Below the pieces are notes generated by a model that saw only the letters and a list, made by a program, of their open reading frames with translations, was not told the origin of the DNA and did no database searches. Positions 1 through 8,334 of a stretch of 64,000 nucleotides of DNA are shown here, one piece after another. The stretch is taken from NCBI RefSeq assembly GCF_015751785.1, contig NZ_JADOTY010000001.1, forward strand, positions 5,766,001-5,830,000, read 5' to 3'. Every line of letters begins with the position of its first letter. Position 1 is the first letter of the stretch. Source of the stretch: Micromonospora vinacea (lineage in GTDB: Bacteria; Actinomycetota; Actinomycetes; Mycobacteriales; Micromonosporaceae). The translations under genes and the position numbers were made by a program.

Positions 1-1
1 G

Positions 2-442
2 TACGGCGCGTTCACCGCGCCGCTCATTGCCGACAAGCTGCCGGTGCGGCGGATCGTCCTGCTCACACCGATGATCCCTAAGCCCGGTGAGAGACCCGGC
101 GACTGGTGGGCCAACACCGGTTACCGGAGCCCGAAAGGGCTCAGCGAGGAGCAGCAGTTCTACAACGGCGTGCCCGCCGAGGTGGTAGCGGAGGCAGCGA
201 CACACAGCCGGGACCAGGTCAGCGCGGAGGGGAACGAGCCGTGGCCCCTGGACGCCTGGCCAGACGTGCCGACGACGGTGCTCATCGCACGTGAGGATCG
301 GTTCTTCCCAGCGGACTTCCAGCGCCGGGTGGCCGCCGACCGGCTCGGCACAGTCCCGGACGACATTGAGGGCGGCCACGCGGTCCCCCTCAGCCACCCG
401 AAGCAACTCGCCGACTGCCTCATCGCGTACCCGCTGCGCTGA
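2..442 (+). CDS. alpha/beta hydrolase, C-terminal part (5' truncated by window edge)
   Basis: The reading frame is open from base 2, so the gene starts before the window. What remains (about 146 residues) is the C-terminal half of an alpha/beta-hydrolase fold. The segment TTVLIAREDRFFP carries the usual post-strand-6 acidic residue, and IEGGHAVPLSHP carries the usual catalytic histidine next to the helix that contacts the lid. The nucleophile elbow would lie just upstream and cannot be seen, so the triad is not fully verified. A GTG at 44 is an internal valine codon rather than a start, because the frame upstream reads as good protein. The substrate is unknown; esterase or haloperoxidase-like annotations are both possible. 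The gene is followed 44 bases later by pyrE on the same strand. Confidence 0.7.
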   Translation, partial: YGAFTAPLIADKLPVRRIVLLTPMIPKPGERPGDWWANTGYRSPKGLSEEQQFYNGVPAEVVAEAATHSRDQVSAEGNEPWPLDAWPDVPTTVLIAREDRFFPADFQRRVAADRLGTVPDDIEGGHAVPLSHPKQLADCLIAYPLR

Positions 443-486
443 AGGCCCATGATTGCTTGATCCGGGCGAGATGCGAGGCTGAGCAG

Positions 487-1011
487 GTGACTCACCCGCT
501 CGCGCGCCGCGTCTACGACACCTGCCATCTCACCGGACATTTCCGTCTACGATCCGGGCAGGTCAGCGAGGAGTACTTCGACAAGTACCTGTTCGAAGGG
601 CAGCCGGACCTGTTGCGCGAGGTCGCCGAAGCGATGGTGGCCATGCTGCCGGAGTGCGATGTGCTGGCGGGGATGGAGATGGGCGGCATCCCTCTCGCCA
701 CTGTGATGTCGCAGCTGACGGGGCTGCCGACAGTCTTCGTGCGCAAGCATGCCAAGGAGTACGGCACCAACAAGGCCGCCGAGGGCGGTCCGGTGAACGG
801 GTTGCGTGTCGTACTGATCGAGGACGTCGTCACCACAGGCGGAGCACTACTGGCATCGTGCGCACAGCTACGGTCCATCGGCGCCCAGGTGGAGACAGTG
901 GTCTGCGCCATCGACCGCGAGCAGGGCGGCCGTGAGAATCTGGCGGCCGAGGCGCTACAACTCCGCGCCGCCCTCACCCGCCGCGACCTGGAAGCTTCCC
1001 TGATCGCGTGA
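487..1011 (+). CDS. pyrE: orotate phosphoribosyltransferase
   Basis: Cytosolic enzyme of de novo pyrimidine synthesis that joins orotate and PRPP to give OMP. The protein opens with the OPRTase signature (LTGHFRLRSGQVSEEYFDKYLF), has the loop around VFVRKHAKEYGT, and carries the type I PRPP-binding motif VVLIEDVVTTGGA. The length of about 174 residues is at the short end of the bacterial family. I chose the GTG at 487, since GAGGCTGAGCAG precedes it and homologues begin close to LARRVYD; a TTG at 457 would add ten residues. It stands alone here, away from the other pyr genes, which is common in actinobacteria. It converges on the protease gene, with a hairpin between them. Confidence 0.86.
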   Translation: MTHPLARRVYDTCHLTGHFRLRSGQVSEEYFDKYLFEGQPDLLREVAEAMVAMLPECDVLAGMEMGGIPLATVMSQLTGLPTVFVRKHAKEYGTNKAAEGGPVNGLRVVLIEDVVTTGGALLASCAQLRSIGAQVETVVCAIDREQGGRENLAAEALQLRAALTRRDLEASLIA

Positions 1012-1093
1012 CAGCTCTGGTGCCGCTCCATGAGAAGGTCGGTTGATGTTACGTGGACGACTACTGACCGAGAGCCTGCGCGTTGGCGTCGAG

Positions 1094-1126
1094 GTGTGGG
1101 GGCGGTGCACCGGCACCGCCCCACAC
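1094..1126. terminator. bidirectional hairpin between convergent genes
   Basis: Arms GTGTGGGGGCGGTGC and GCACCGCCCCACAC pair almost perfectly (one bulged G) around a short ACCG loop. The hairpin lies between the ends of pyrE (plus) and the subtilisin gene (minus). There is no U-tract, which is usual for high-GC actinomycetes. Function is inferred from position and stem strength. Confidence 0.55.
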
Positions 1127-1137
1127 CCGCTGAACGG

Positions 1138-4100
1138 TTACTGCCAGGAACTCTGTTGGGTGTAGACGAGGTTGCCGGGGACCACAGTGCCGTTGGTGCG
1201 GTACTCGGTGTACGCCCAGAAGTCGCCCTCGGCCAGCGGCTTCTTCGGCTTCAGCGTGAAGTTGAAGCCCTGACCGCGCTCCGAGGTGGAGGGCATCGTC
1301 AGCGTGGCACCCGCGTACTTGGCGTTTCGGCCGATGATGGCGTAGCCCAGATCGAAATCGACCACCGGACCACCGGGCACCTGCGCGAAGACGTAGGCGG
1401 TGTAGCGCCCCGGCTCGGGCAGGAACTTGTACGCCTGCTCCGCGCTGGTCCAGAACCTGTCACTGCTGTAGATCAGGGTGTCGCCCTTGTACAGGTAGAG
1501 ATCGAGGTTCGTGTTCGGGTCGTCGGTGTTGGCTTCGACGACGATGCCGGCGGTGTTCGCCGGCACCGTGAAGTCAATCTTCTTCACTCCGGATGCCTTC
1601 GGGTCGAACACCCCGCCGTAGACGCCGGCCGGAATCGAGTACGACTCCCGCTGCATCGGCGTGTAACCGGTGCTGCGGCCGGTGAGCGGCCCGGTGAAGC
1701 CCGGCTGGACCAGACCGAAGGCGCCGTTGGCCATCCGGCCGAACTCCTCCCCGTCGTCACCGTACGGCCGGGCGGTGATCCCCCACGGACGGGCAGCGAC
1801 CGGGATGCGGGCGGTGTGGGTCCTGCCGTGCCAGGTGATGGACCCGGTCACGTACCGGTCCCAGGGGGCGCTGCCCCGACGCACGGTGATGGTCACCGTC
1901 GCGGACTTGCCGGGCGCCAGCGTCACCGATGCCGGCGACACGGTGACCTTCATGCCGGGCAGGCCGGACACCGACGATCGGTAGGTTTCCCGGGCCTCGC
2001 CCACGTTGGTCAGGGTGCGGGTGAGGGTCACCGGTTGGGTCCCGTCGTACTCGCGCAACGAGATGGCCGGCAGGTTGAGTTCCTTGCCGTCGGGCGCGGC
2101 CGTCTCGCTGAACGTGGTCAGCTCTGCCGCCGTCGGCTCGATGACCAGTCCCGGGTCGGTGGCCCCGGTCAGGTTGATGAAGCCGCTGCCCTGGTCCAGG
2201 GGGTTGCTGGTGCCAACGGTGTCGGTGGCGGTGGTCCGCAGCGCGGAGGCGACCCTGCCCGGCGACCAGTCCGGGTGCGTGGCGCGCAGGATCGCTGCCG
2301 CGCCGGCCACGTACGGCGAGGCCATTGAGGTGCCGGAGTACGCGTCGTACTGTCGCCCGAAGTTGCCGGCCGGTGAGACCGCGGCGATGATGTCCGACCC
2401 CGGGGCGACAAGGTCCGGCTTGAAGACGCCGTAGGTCACCTTGTCCGGGCCGGTGGAGGAGAAGTCCGCGACGCTGGGTACGCCGGGGACGCTGGAGCCG
2501 TCACCGCCGGTGCGCACGGACGCCTTCGCGTCGGTGGGGTGGCGCATCAGGTAGTTGAACAACGTGCCGGCCTGCTTCTCCGTCGGCAGGTAGACCACCG
2601 GGAAGTTGTAGATGGAGTTGACCCGGTAGTTGCCGACCGGGTCGAACAGCACCATGGCCGCCCCACCCTTCTCCTTCACCTCGGTGGCAGAAGCGAAGGT
2701 GTCGGACAGCGCACACGCAACCACCTTGCCCTTGATCTTGGCGGGATCGAGGCTGCCCGGCTCGCAGTACACAGCGCCCAGGTCCGGCGATCCGGCCTGG
2801 TCGCCGAAGACCATCGGCCGTGCGTCGCCACCGGGCAACGCGTCCAGGGAGCCGCCGACCAGCTTCGTGCCGTCACCGAGCTTGATGGTCGCCTCGTCGA
2901 GGTTCGTCACCGCCGCGCCGACAGTGGTCACCCAGGGTGCCGCGTTGCTGATGGCCCCGCTCACGATGCCGGTGTTGCCGGCCGACGCCGCCACGAACAC
3001 CCCGGACAGGGTGGCGTTGAGGAAGGCGATGCCGATGGGGGTGTTGGCCTCCCAGTCGCCGAGCTGCGAGCCGATCGAGAAGTTGATCACCTGCACGCCG
3101 TCGGCGACGGCCGCGTCGATGCCGGCGATGATGTCGGCGTCGTAGCCCATGCCACCCCAGAGCACCTTGTAGACGGCAATCTGAGCATCCGGCGCAACGC
3201 CGGAGACGGGACCGAAGCGACGCCCGTCGATCGTGACGTTCGCAATCGGCAGGCCGGCCGCCGTGGAGGCGGTGTGGGTGCCGTGCCCGGCCGCGTCGCG
3301 GGGGGACAGGAACTCACCCTCGGGCACCGAGCCACCGCCGGCGAGCCACGAGTCGGCAAAGTACCGGGCACCGACGATCTTGCCGTTGCAGTGCTCGGCC
3401 ACGAAGGCCACACCGGTCTGGCAGGTGCCGTGCCAGTTCGCGGGAGCGGGCATCTTCTTGGCGAACGACGCGCTCTCCGGCCAGATGCCGGTGTCCAGGA
3501 CGCCGATCACCATGCCCGCGCCCGTGCCGGGGCCGGGCTTGGCCGGCCGGCCGGCGCGGTCCGTCGGCGCCGACTGGTCCGCGCCGCTCGGGGCGGCAGG
3601 CGTCGGGGTGGCGGGCGTCGGGGTGGCGGGCGTCGAAGTGGCCGCGGAAGGCGGCGTCACCGGAGTGCCGAGCGCCCGCGACGCGGTGACGGCGCGGACG
3701 CGCTTGTCCGCCCGCAACGTGCTCACCTGCTGGGCGGTCAGCTTCGCCGAGAACCCGTTGAAGGCGGTGGCGTAGACCGCGTTGACAGTGACCCCGGCAG
3801 CGGCCGCGACGGCGGCCCGTTGCGTGTCGAGGTGCCGGCGGTACGCCTGCGACGGCGCCGACGTCACGTTCAGGCGGTTGCCCGCCGCCGGGCGGGTCCG
3901 GGCCAGACCGGACACCCCACCGGTGTACGTGGTCAGCGGGTCCTCGGCCAACTCGACGACGTACATGCCGGAGCCGGTCTCGTCGACGGCTGCCTTCGGC
4001 GTGGCCGCACGGTTGCCGCCTGGTCGGCGGTCGGCCCCGTCGGTCAGGGTGACCTTCTGGTCGGACCCGGCGGTGAAGTAACCGGCGCCACTGCCGTTAC

Positions 4101-4224
4101 CCGGCGAACCTGCGGGTGCCGCCGACGCCGTTCCCGCGACACCGGTGGTACCGGTGATCAGGGCGACGACCAGCGTAGGTATCGCCAGTCTTCGCAGCCT
4201 GTTTCCGCTCGTGCCTGTAGCCAC
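1138..4224 (-). CDS. secreted subtilisin-family (S8) serine peptidase, 1028 aa
   Basis: Exported protease. A hydrophobic signal segment (residues about 8-35) is followed by an I9-type propeptide (roughly 85-180), a Pro/Thr/Ala linker with repeated TPATP units, and the S8 catalytic domain. The triad is intact: Asp244 (VLDTGIWP), His314 (GHGTHTAS) and Ser633 (GTSMASPY). A PA-type insertion (about 440-570) sits before the serine, and Fn3-like and C-terminal beta domains follow. The layout matches plant-subtilase-like and C5a-peptidase-like bacterial enzymes. I placed the start at the GTG at 4224 because GAAAGGAG lies five bases upstream; the longer frame to 4296 lacks a ribosome site and runs through the operator-like palindrome. 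The gene is monocistronic. A CebR-like palindrome 56 bases upstream suggests control by a LacI-type sugar regulator. Confidence 0.9.
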   Translation of the reverse strand: MATGTSGNRLRRLAIPTLVVALITGTTGVAGTASAAPAGSPGNGSGAGYFTAGSDQKVTLTDGADRRPGGNRAATPKAAVDETGSGMYVVELAEDPLTTYTGGVSGLARTRPAAGNRLNVTSAPSQAYRRHLDTQRAAVAAAAGVTVNAVYATAFNGFSAKLTAQQVSTLRADKRVRAVTASRALGTPVTPPSAATSTPATPTPATPTPAAPSGADQSAPTDRAGRPAKPGPGTGAGMVIGVLDTGIWPESASFAKKMPAPANWHGTCQTGVAFVAEHCNGKIVGARYFADSWLAGGGSVPEGEFLSPRDAAGHGTHTASTAAGLPIANVTIDGRRFGPVSGVAPDAQIAVYKVLWGGMGYDADIIAGIDAAVADGVQVINFSIGSQLGDWEANTPIGIAFLNATLSGVFVAASAGNTGIVSGAISNAAPWVTTVGAAVTNLDEATIKLGDGTKLVGGSLDALPGGDARPMVFGDQAGSPDLGAVYCEPGSLDPAKIKGKVVACALSDTFASATEVKEKGGAAMVLFDPVGNYRVNSIYNFPVVYLPTEKQAGTLFNYLMRHPTDAKASVRTGGDGSSVPGVPSVADFSSTGPDKVTYGVFKPDLVAPGSDIIAAVSPAGNFGRQYDAYSGTSMASPYVAGAAAILRATHPDWSPGRVASALRTTATDTVGTSNPLDQGSGFINLTGATDPGLVIEPTAAELTTFSETAAPDGKELNLPAISLREYDGTQPVTLTRTLTNVGEARETYRSSVSGLPGMKVTVSPASVTLAPGKSATVTITVRRGSAPWDRYVTGSITWHGRTHTARIPVAARPWGITARPYGDDGEEFGRMANGAFGLVQPGFTGPLTGRSTGYTPMQRESYSIPAGVYGGVFDPKASGVKKIDFTVPANTAGIVVEANTDDPNTNLDLYLYKGDTLIYSSDRFWTSAEQAYKFLPEPGRYTAYVFAQVPGGPVVDFDLGYAIIGRNAKYAGATLTMPSTSERGQGFNFTLKPKKPLAEGDFWAYTEYRTNGTVVPGNLVYTQQSSWQ

Positions 4225-4279
4225 GAGGCTCCTTTCGGTTGCTCCCTTGTGGAGCTTTTCATCGATCGCGATCCGCTGA

Positions 4280-4293
4280 TGGGAGCGCTCCCC
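4280..4293. promoter_or_regulatory. CebR-like palindrome upstream of the subtilisin gene
   Basis: TGGGAGCGCTCCCC contains the perfect 12-base palindrome GGGAGCGCTCCC. It matches 13 of 14 positions of the Streptomyces CebR operator TGGGAGCGCTCCCA as I remember it. CebR is the LacI-family cellobiose/cellulose repressor. The site is in the 5' region of the protease gene, 56 bases before the chosen start. The rest of the interval 4225-4519 holds no gene that I can support; CTTATA at 4352-4357 on the minus strand could be a -10 element. Confidence 0.5.
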
Positions 4294-4519
4294 CACCTAA
4301 GCCGCCGATGGTTAATCGATGGTTTGCACGGTGTTACGGATCGCCGGTGCGTATAAGATCACGTTCTGCCGGCCGCGCCTAGATCACTTTTTTCAGAGGC
4401 CGCCAGAGCAGGGCGGACGCCCCAGCCAGGGCCAGTCCAAGCAGCGGGGCGCCGCCGACCCCGCCGAGACAGGATCGAGCAGCACCTACGCCCCATCACT
4501 TGACGCCGTTCAGGCGTAG

Positions 4520-4799
4520 TCAGTCGCCGATGAACCACAAATAGAGGTGTGTTCCCCTCTCGACGACCCGGCACAACTCGCGGGCCTGATCAACCCAGTC
4601 GCCACCCAGGACGGCGGGAAGCCGGTCCAGTTCCGCCAACAGCAGCGGTACTTGCCGCTGGTTGAAGACCGCATCGCCGTGGAGTCAAGGCCTGGAGCAT
4701 CGGGAAACCGGCGGGGTCCAGATCCGCGAACGCATCGGTCCATCTCACGCCGGCCTCGGCGCGGGCCATGAACTCACCGCCGTCATCACGCACCGCCAT
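4520..4799 (-). pseudogene. small hypothetical protein broken by a single-base frameshift
   Basis: A start at 4799 has GGAG eight bases upstream and reads MAVRDDGGEFMARAEAG, continuing to FPMLQAL in one frame. Immediately after that the sensible protein continues in the next frame (AVFNQRQVPLLLAELDRLP, later GTHLYLWFIGD) to a TGA at 4520-4522. Skipping one base near 4680 joins the two into a continuous protein of about 93 residues. Either the gene is inactivated or the assembly has an indel error. I do not recognise the family. Composition and length resemble small actinobacterial hypothetical proteins near toxin or immunity genes, but that is only an impression. Confidence 0.45.
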
Positions 4800-4929
4800 A
4801 TTGATCACTCCGCCGACCCTATCGGCGCCCATCTCGGCCAGCTAAGGAGTTTTCGATCATGATGCTCACCCCAGGCCCCGGCCCTGCCCCGCATGTCATG
4901 ACCGGATGGCCTCGAACCGAACCGATGTC

Positions 4930-5329
4930 CTAGTCGGTCAGAACCGCTGGCACGGGCACCTCGAGGTGCGTCACGAGGGCGGCGCGACGGTCTGCCCCTG
5001 GTGAGCCGGTTGCCGCGGTGCTCCGGCGCCGTACCGACCAGCTCGACCTGGGCCACCGGCAGCCGGACCCCGGCAAGGCTCCACTGCTGCCGCAGCCCCA
5101 CCAGGCTTCCCGCCGGGCGGCCGGTGGCGGAGTCCTCGGCGACCAGGAAGTCGTCGGGCACGACGGAGGGGTGGCCGTCCAGCAGGTCTTCCACCCAGGC
5201 GGCGATGCCGGGGTGCGGTTGACCGCCGGTCACCGCCTGAAGCTGGACCGAGGCGTGCAGGCGGGCTAGCTCGGCGGCGTCGCTGGCTCGCCCGGGCCGG
5301 ACCACGTAACTGTCGCTCTCCGTTGTCAT
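4930..5329 (-). pseudogene. decayed GNAT-family acetyltransferase
   Basis: The start at 5329 opens a good GNAT N-terminus (SYVVRPGRASDAAELARLHA) that continues through a central beta sheet to VELVGTAPEHRG, the beginning of the acetyl-CoA-binding motif A. After HRGNRLT the frame turns into Arg-rich nonsense that stays open to 4805. Another frame resumes plausible protein (DRRAALVTHLEVPVPAVLTD) and stops at 4930-4932. The core of motif A and the rest of the GNAT fold are missing, so the gene appears to have an internal deletion plus frameshift. It is divergent from the MarR gene and shares its operator region, so it may once have been the MarR target. Confidence 0.5.
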
Positions 5330-5374
5330 GTGCCTTGTCTCCCGTGGGGCTCGAATGCGAGTTCTCTCCACGAT

Positions 5375-5412
5375 GGTTGCACGACCGAACCACCTGGTTG
5401 TACCGTCGAACC
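5375..5412. promoter_or_regulatory. twin MarR-type operator
   Basis: Two 17-base elements, GGTTGCACGACCGAACC (5375-5391) and GGTTGTACCGTCGAACC (5396-5412), each have GGTT/AACC ends in dyad symmetry. Their starts are 21 bases apart, two helical turns. The second ends directly against the ATG of the MarR gene. The layout suits autorepression plus control of the divergent GNAT remnant. Confidence 0.55.
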
Positions 5413-5850
5413 ATGCAGGATGGTGAGCTCGACGCGGCTCAGGAGGCACTGATGCGGTTCGTCCGCAACTTCGGCCTCCATCAGCCCGACCGGACTCCCT
5501 GCGGACAACAGTTGCCGGTGTCGGAGGCACACGCCATGGTGGAGATCGCCCGGGAGGGGCAGCTCCGGCAGGTGGAGTTGGCCCGCCGGCTGCGGCTGGA
5601 GAAGAGCAGCATCAGCCGCCTGGTCGCCAACTTGGTCAACCGAGGCTGGGTGCACCGGGAAGCGGCCGAGGGTGACGGTCGCGGTGTTCTGCTCCTGCTG
5701 ACCGCCGCGGGCACCACTGCCGCCGCGCGGCAGGCCGACGCCCGCCGGGACCGGCTCACCGCCCTGCTCGATCGCGTCCCCGACGACCAGCGCTCGGCAG
5801 TGGTGCGTGCGCTCCAGACCCTCGCGGAGGCCACCGGTGAACCGTTCTGA
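5413..5850 (+). CDS. MarR-family transcriptional regulator
   Basis: A 145-residue winged-helix regulator. The central segment LRQVELARRLRLEKSSISRLVANLVNRGWVHRE is a typical MarR recognition region, followed by the beta wing (DGRGVLLLLTAAG) and a C-terminal dimerisation helix. The start is uncertain. ATG 5413 gives the family's usual N-terminal helix but abuts the operator with no ribosome site, so its message may be leaderless. ATG 5452 has AGGAGG upstream but would trim the helix. The downstream lipoprotein gene overlaps its 3' end by 14 bases and is probably co-transcribed. The conserved TPCGQ..PVSEAHA region before the HTH could sense a ligand or thiol; this is inference. Confidence 0.83.
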   Translation: MQDGELDAAQEALMRFVRNFGLHQPDRTPCGQQLPVSEAHAMVEIAREGQLRQVELARRLRLEKSSISRLVANLVNRGWVHREAAEGDGRGVLLLLTAAGTTAAARQADARRDRLTALLDRVPDDQRSAVVRALQTLAEATGEPF

Positions 5851-6361
5851 CCGCCCTCGTTCCCAACGGGCTCTGCTCCTGGCGGCCATCGCTGTCACCG
5901 CGTTGAGCAGCGGCTGCGCCGACGAGCCCGCACCGTCGACACCGACAACGACGACCTCCAGTCGACAGGCCGACGTCGCCGAGCGAGGCGCGTCGGTCAT
6001 GCCGTTCGACCTGGACCGCACCACGCACCGCTTCACCGGGACCGACACCGGCGGGGTGCAGACCGTGGTCGCCGACGACCCGCAGGACATTACCCAGATC
6101 ACCCTCGTCCAACAGCATCTGACGGCGGAGGTCGCGCGGTTCCGGCGCGGCGACTTCAGCGATCCCGCCCGCATCCACGGCACCGGAATGCCCGGCCTGG
6201 CAACGCTTCGGGCACACGGCGGGCGGATCACCATCGAGTACGAGGCCATCCCCGACGGCGCGCGCGCCACCTACACCACGAACGACGCAGGGCTTCGCGA
6301 TGCCCTGCACCACTGGTTCGACGCCCAGGTCAGCGACCACGGCCCGCACGCCACCCGCTAG
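5837..6361 (+). CDS. predicted lipoprotein of unknown function
   Basis: Starts at GTG 5837 inside the end of the marR gene, with GGAGG eight bases upstream. A short Arg-rich n-region, a hydrophobic stretch (ALLLAAIAVTALSSGC) and a lipobox cysteine predict a lipid-anchored extracytoplasmic protein of about 174 residues. A Thr/Ser-rich tether follows, then a compact domain beginning MPFDLDRTTHRF and ending FDAQVSDHG, whose last segment is strongly conserved in appearance. I recall homologues carrying the label aspartate carbamoyltransferase, but no ATCase motif is present, so that label should not be trusted. Coupling to a MarR regulator suggests stress- or ligand-dependent expression. The 3' end overlaps the convergent permease gene by 32 bases. 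Confidence 0.68.
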   Translation: MNRSDRPRSQRALLLAAIAVTALSSGCADEPAPSTPTTTTSSRQADVAERGASVMPFDLDRTTHRFTGTDTGGVQTVVADDPQDITQITLVQQHLTAEVARFRRGDFSDPARIHGTGMPGLATLRAHGGRITIEYEAIPDGARATYTTNDAGLRDALHHWFDAQVSDHGPHATR

Positions 6362-7538
6362 GCCCCACCATGGGCCACCTGGGCCGCGCCCGACGACGCC
6401 AGAGCACTGTGCACATAGCGGCCAGGACTAGCCCGAGTAGCGGGGCGGCACCCACCCCGGCGAGGGTGCAGGCCACCGCGAGCAGCGCTGCCGGCACCCA
6501 ACACCAGGCGGGCACGGTACGCGGGACACGACCCCGCCGACGGGCCGCCGCCTCCACGGCCATCGGCACCACCAGCACCGGCAACGCGGCGGCCAGCAGG
6601 GTCAGCCAGGGCAATACCAGACGGTCGAACCGCGCCACCGCCAGCAGCCCGCCGAACACCGCGACGAGCAGCATCGCCGCCCGCGCCGGCAGGCGGGGAG
6701 CCAGGCCACGCAACGCCAACGAACCGGAGTACGTGGTGGTCAGCGCCGCCGCGAAGACCGCCACCGCGACGAACAGATTCGCGTACGCGGCCAACCCCGA
6801 CCCGGCAGCGAGCAGGGCGACCACGTCGGCCGAGCCGGTCCGCAGCCACAGGCCGGCGCCGGCGAGCACCCCGAGCAGCGCCGGCCCGATCAGCAGCCCC
6901 ACGCACCAGGCCAGGTCCCGTCGCCGGGCGAGGCCCACGCTGAAGTCCGGTGCGCGCAGCGCGAACACGGCCGCGTACCCGATCAGCGCGGCGGAGTCGG
7001 CGAGCCCACCGGCTGCGAGGCGGACCGGTGCGCCGGGCGGTGGCAGCACCGTCAGGCACCAGCCGACCAGCACCACCGCGCTGAGCGTGGTGACCACCGC
7101 GACCCGGTTCCCGAGTCGGGCCGGCGCCCAGGAGACGGCGAGGACCGCCACCTCCAGCACCACCGGCCCGGCCCAGCCCGGCAGGTGGGTCAGCGCGGCC
7201 AGCGAGGCCCCACCGAGCCCGACGTTGAACCCGTTCCAACCGACCATCGACACGGCCAGCACCGCCGCCAGCAGCAGCCGCGAGGTGTCCCCCAGGTACG
7301 CGGGCAGCACCGCGGTCAACGTCCCGCCGTCGCCGAGTGGCCGGCGTAGCCCGATCCGGCCCTGTCCCCAGAGCAGGGCCGCCATCAGCGTCCCGCCGAC
7401 CAGCAGCCCGGCCACCGGCACCGCGCCGCCGTGCCGGGCGGCCATCGCCGCGCCGAGCACCAGTGTGGCCGGTGCGGTGCCGATGCCCAGCCAGGCGCCG
7501 ACCGCCGCCGGCCAGCGCCGTTCGGGGAGATCAGACAA
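6330..7538 (-). CDS. NCS1/cytosine-permease-like membrane transporter
   Basis: About 402 residues with some twelve hydrophobic segments and the early motif ERRWPAAVGAWLGIGTAPATLVLGAAMA. The spacing of glycines and the segment SMVGWNGFNVGLGGASLAAL resemble nucleobase:cation symporter-1 permeases of the CodB type. It probably imports a nucleobase-like or small polar solute across the cytoplasmic membrane; the substrate is not predictable. The start is a TTG at 7538 overlapping the end of the upstream isomerase gene by eight bases, so translation is coupled and this is the last gene of the long LacI-linked operon. Family assignment is from pattern only; an APC-superfamily amino acid transporter is the alternative. 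Confidence 0.6.
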   Translation of the reverse strand: MSDLPERRWPAAVGAWLGIGTAPATLVLGAAMAARHGGAVPVAGLLVGGTLMAALLWGQGRIGLRRPLGDGGTLTAVLPAYLGDTSRLLLAAVLAVSMVGWNGFNVGLGGASLAALTHLPGWAGPVVLEVAVLAVSWAPARLGNRVAVVTTLSAVVLVGWCLTVLPPPGAPVRLAAGGLADSAALIGYAAVFALRAPDFSVGLARRRDLAWCVGLLIGPALLGVLAGAGLWLRTGSADVVALLAAGSGLAAYANLFVAVAVFAAALTTTYSGSLALRGLAPRLPARAAMLLVAVFGGLLAVARFDRLVLPWLTLLAAALPVLVVPMAVEAAARRRGRVPRTVPAWCWVPAALLAVACTLAGVGAAPLLGLVLAAMCTVLWRRRARPRWPMVGPSGWRAGRGR

Positions 7539-8334
7539 CGTGGCGCAGGTAGCCGGCGATCGCCGCGTCGAGGACCTCCGCGCCCGGACGCGCCCACACC
7601 TCGGCGGAGAAGACCTCCACCTCGATCGGACCGGCGTAGCCGGCCGCGTCCACCGCCTCGCGCAGCCGACGCAACTCGATGCAGCCGTCGCCGGGCAGCG
7701 CCCGGCCGAGCAGCACCCCCTCCGGCAGCGGGGTCACCCAGTCGCAGACCTGGAACGCGGCGATCCGGGCGCCGGCCCGCGCGATCTGCGCGTACACCGT
7801 GTCGTCCCACCAGACGTGGTACGCGTCCACGACCACGCCGACCACCGCCGGGTCGAACCGCTCGGCGATGTCCAGCGCCTGGCCGAGGGTGGCGATCACG
7901 CACCGGTCGGCGGCGAACATCGGGTGCAGCGGCTCGATGGCCAGCCGTACCCCGGCGGCCTCGGCGTGCGGTGCCAGCTCACCGATCGCGTCGGCGACCC
8001 GGCGCCGGGCGCCGTCGATGTCCCGACTGCCGGCGGGCAGCCCACCGGAGACCAGCACCAGCTCCGGGGCGCCGAGGGTGGCGGCCTCCTCGATGGCCCG
8101 CAGGTTCTCCGCCCGCCAGTCGTCGGCGGAGAAGAACCCGCCCCGGCACAGCGACGTGACGGCGAGGCCGGCGTCGCGGACCAGTTTCGCCGAGCGGGCC
8201 AACCCGTGCTCGGCCACCGGCTCGCGCCACAGGCCGATGCCCGGTACGCCGGCCGCCACGCACCCGGCCACCACCTCGGGCAGCGGCCAGCGCTGGGCGG
8301 TGGCCTGGTTGAACGAGAACCGCTCCAGGTTCAT
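7531..8334 (-). CDS. sugar phosphate isomerase/epimerase (xylose isomerase-like TIM barrel)
   Basis: A 267-residue AP-endonuclease-2/xylose-isomerase-like TIM barrel. Its N-terminus (LERFSFNQATAQRWPLPEVVAGCVAAGVPGIGLW) is the typical first beta-alpha unit. Later metal ligands are visible in LAIEPLHPM (Glu), VVVDAYHVWWDD (Asp/His), CDWVTPLPEGVLLGRALPGDGCI and PIEVEVFS (Glu). Such enzymes isomerise or epimerise keto sugars or inositol derivatives using a divalent metal. The start ATG overlaps the stop of the DUF993 gene by four bases (ATGA). With the neighbouring Gfo/Idh dehydrogenase it suggests oxidation followed by isomerisation of a sugar-like substrate. Confidence 0.8.
   Translation of the reverse strand: MNLERFSFNQATAQRWPLPEVVAGCVAAGVPGIGLWREPVAEHGLARSAKLVRDAGLAVTSLCRGGFFSADDWRAENLRAIEEAATLGAPELVLVSGGLPAGSRDIDGARRRVADAIGELAPHAEAAGVRLAIEPLHPMFAADRCVIATLGQALDIAERFDPAVVGVVVDAYHVWWDDTVYAQIARAGARIAAFQVCDWVTPLPEGVLLGRALPGDGCIELRRLREAVDAAGYAGPIEVEVFSAEVWARPGAEVLDAAIAGYLRHVV

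Noticed and set aside
2539..4356. A 605-codon plus-strand frame opposite the first subtilisin
   Set aside because: Same shadow effect; composition is Arg/Gly/Val/His-rich with no recognisable motif.
4805..5530. A single 241-residue protein on the minus strand
   Set aside because: Only the central part is GNAT-like; the first 67 residues overlap the divergent marR region and the last 75 are Arg-rich out-of-frame sequence.
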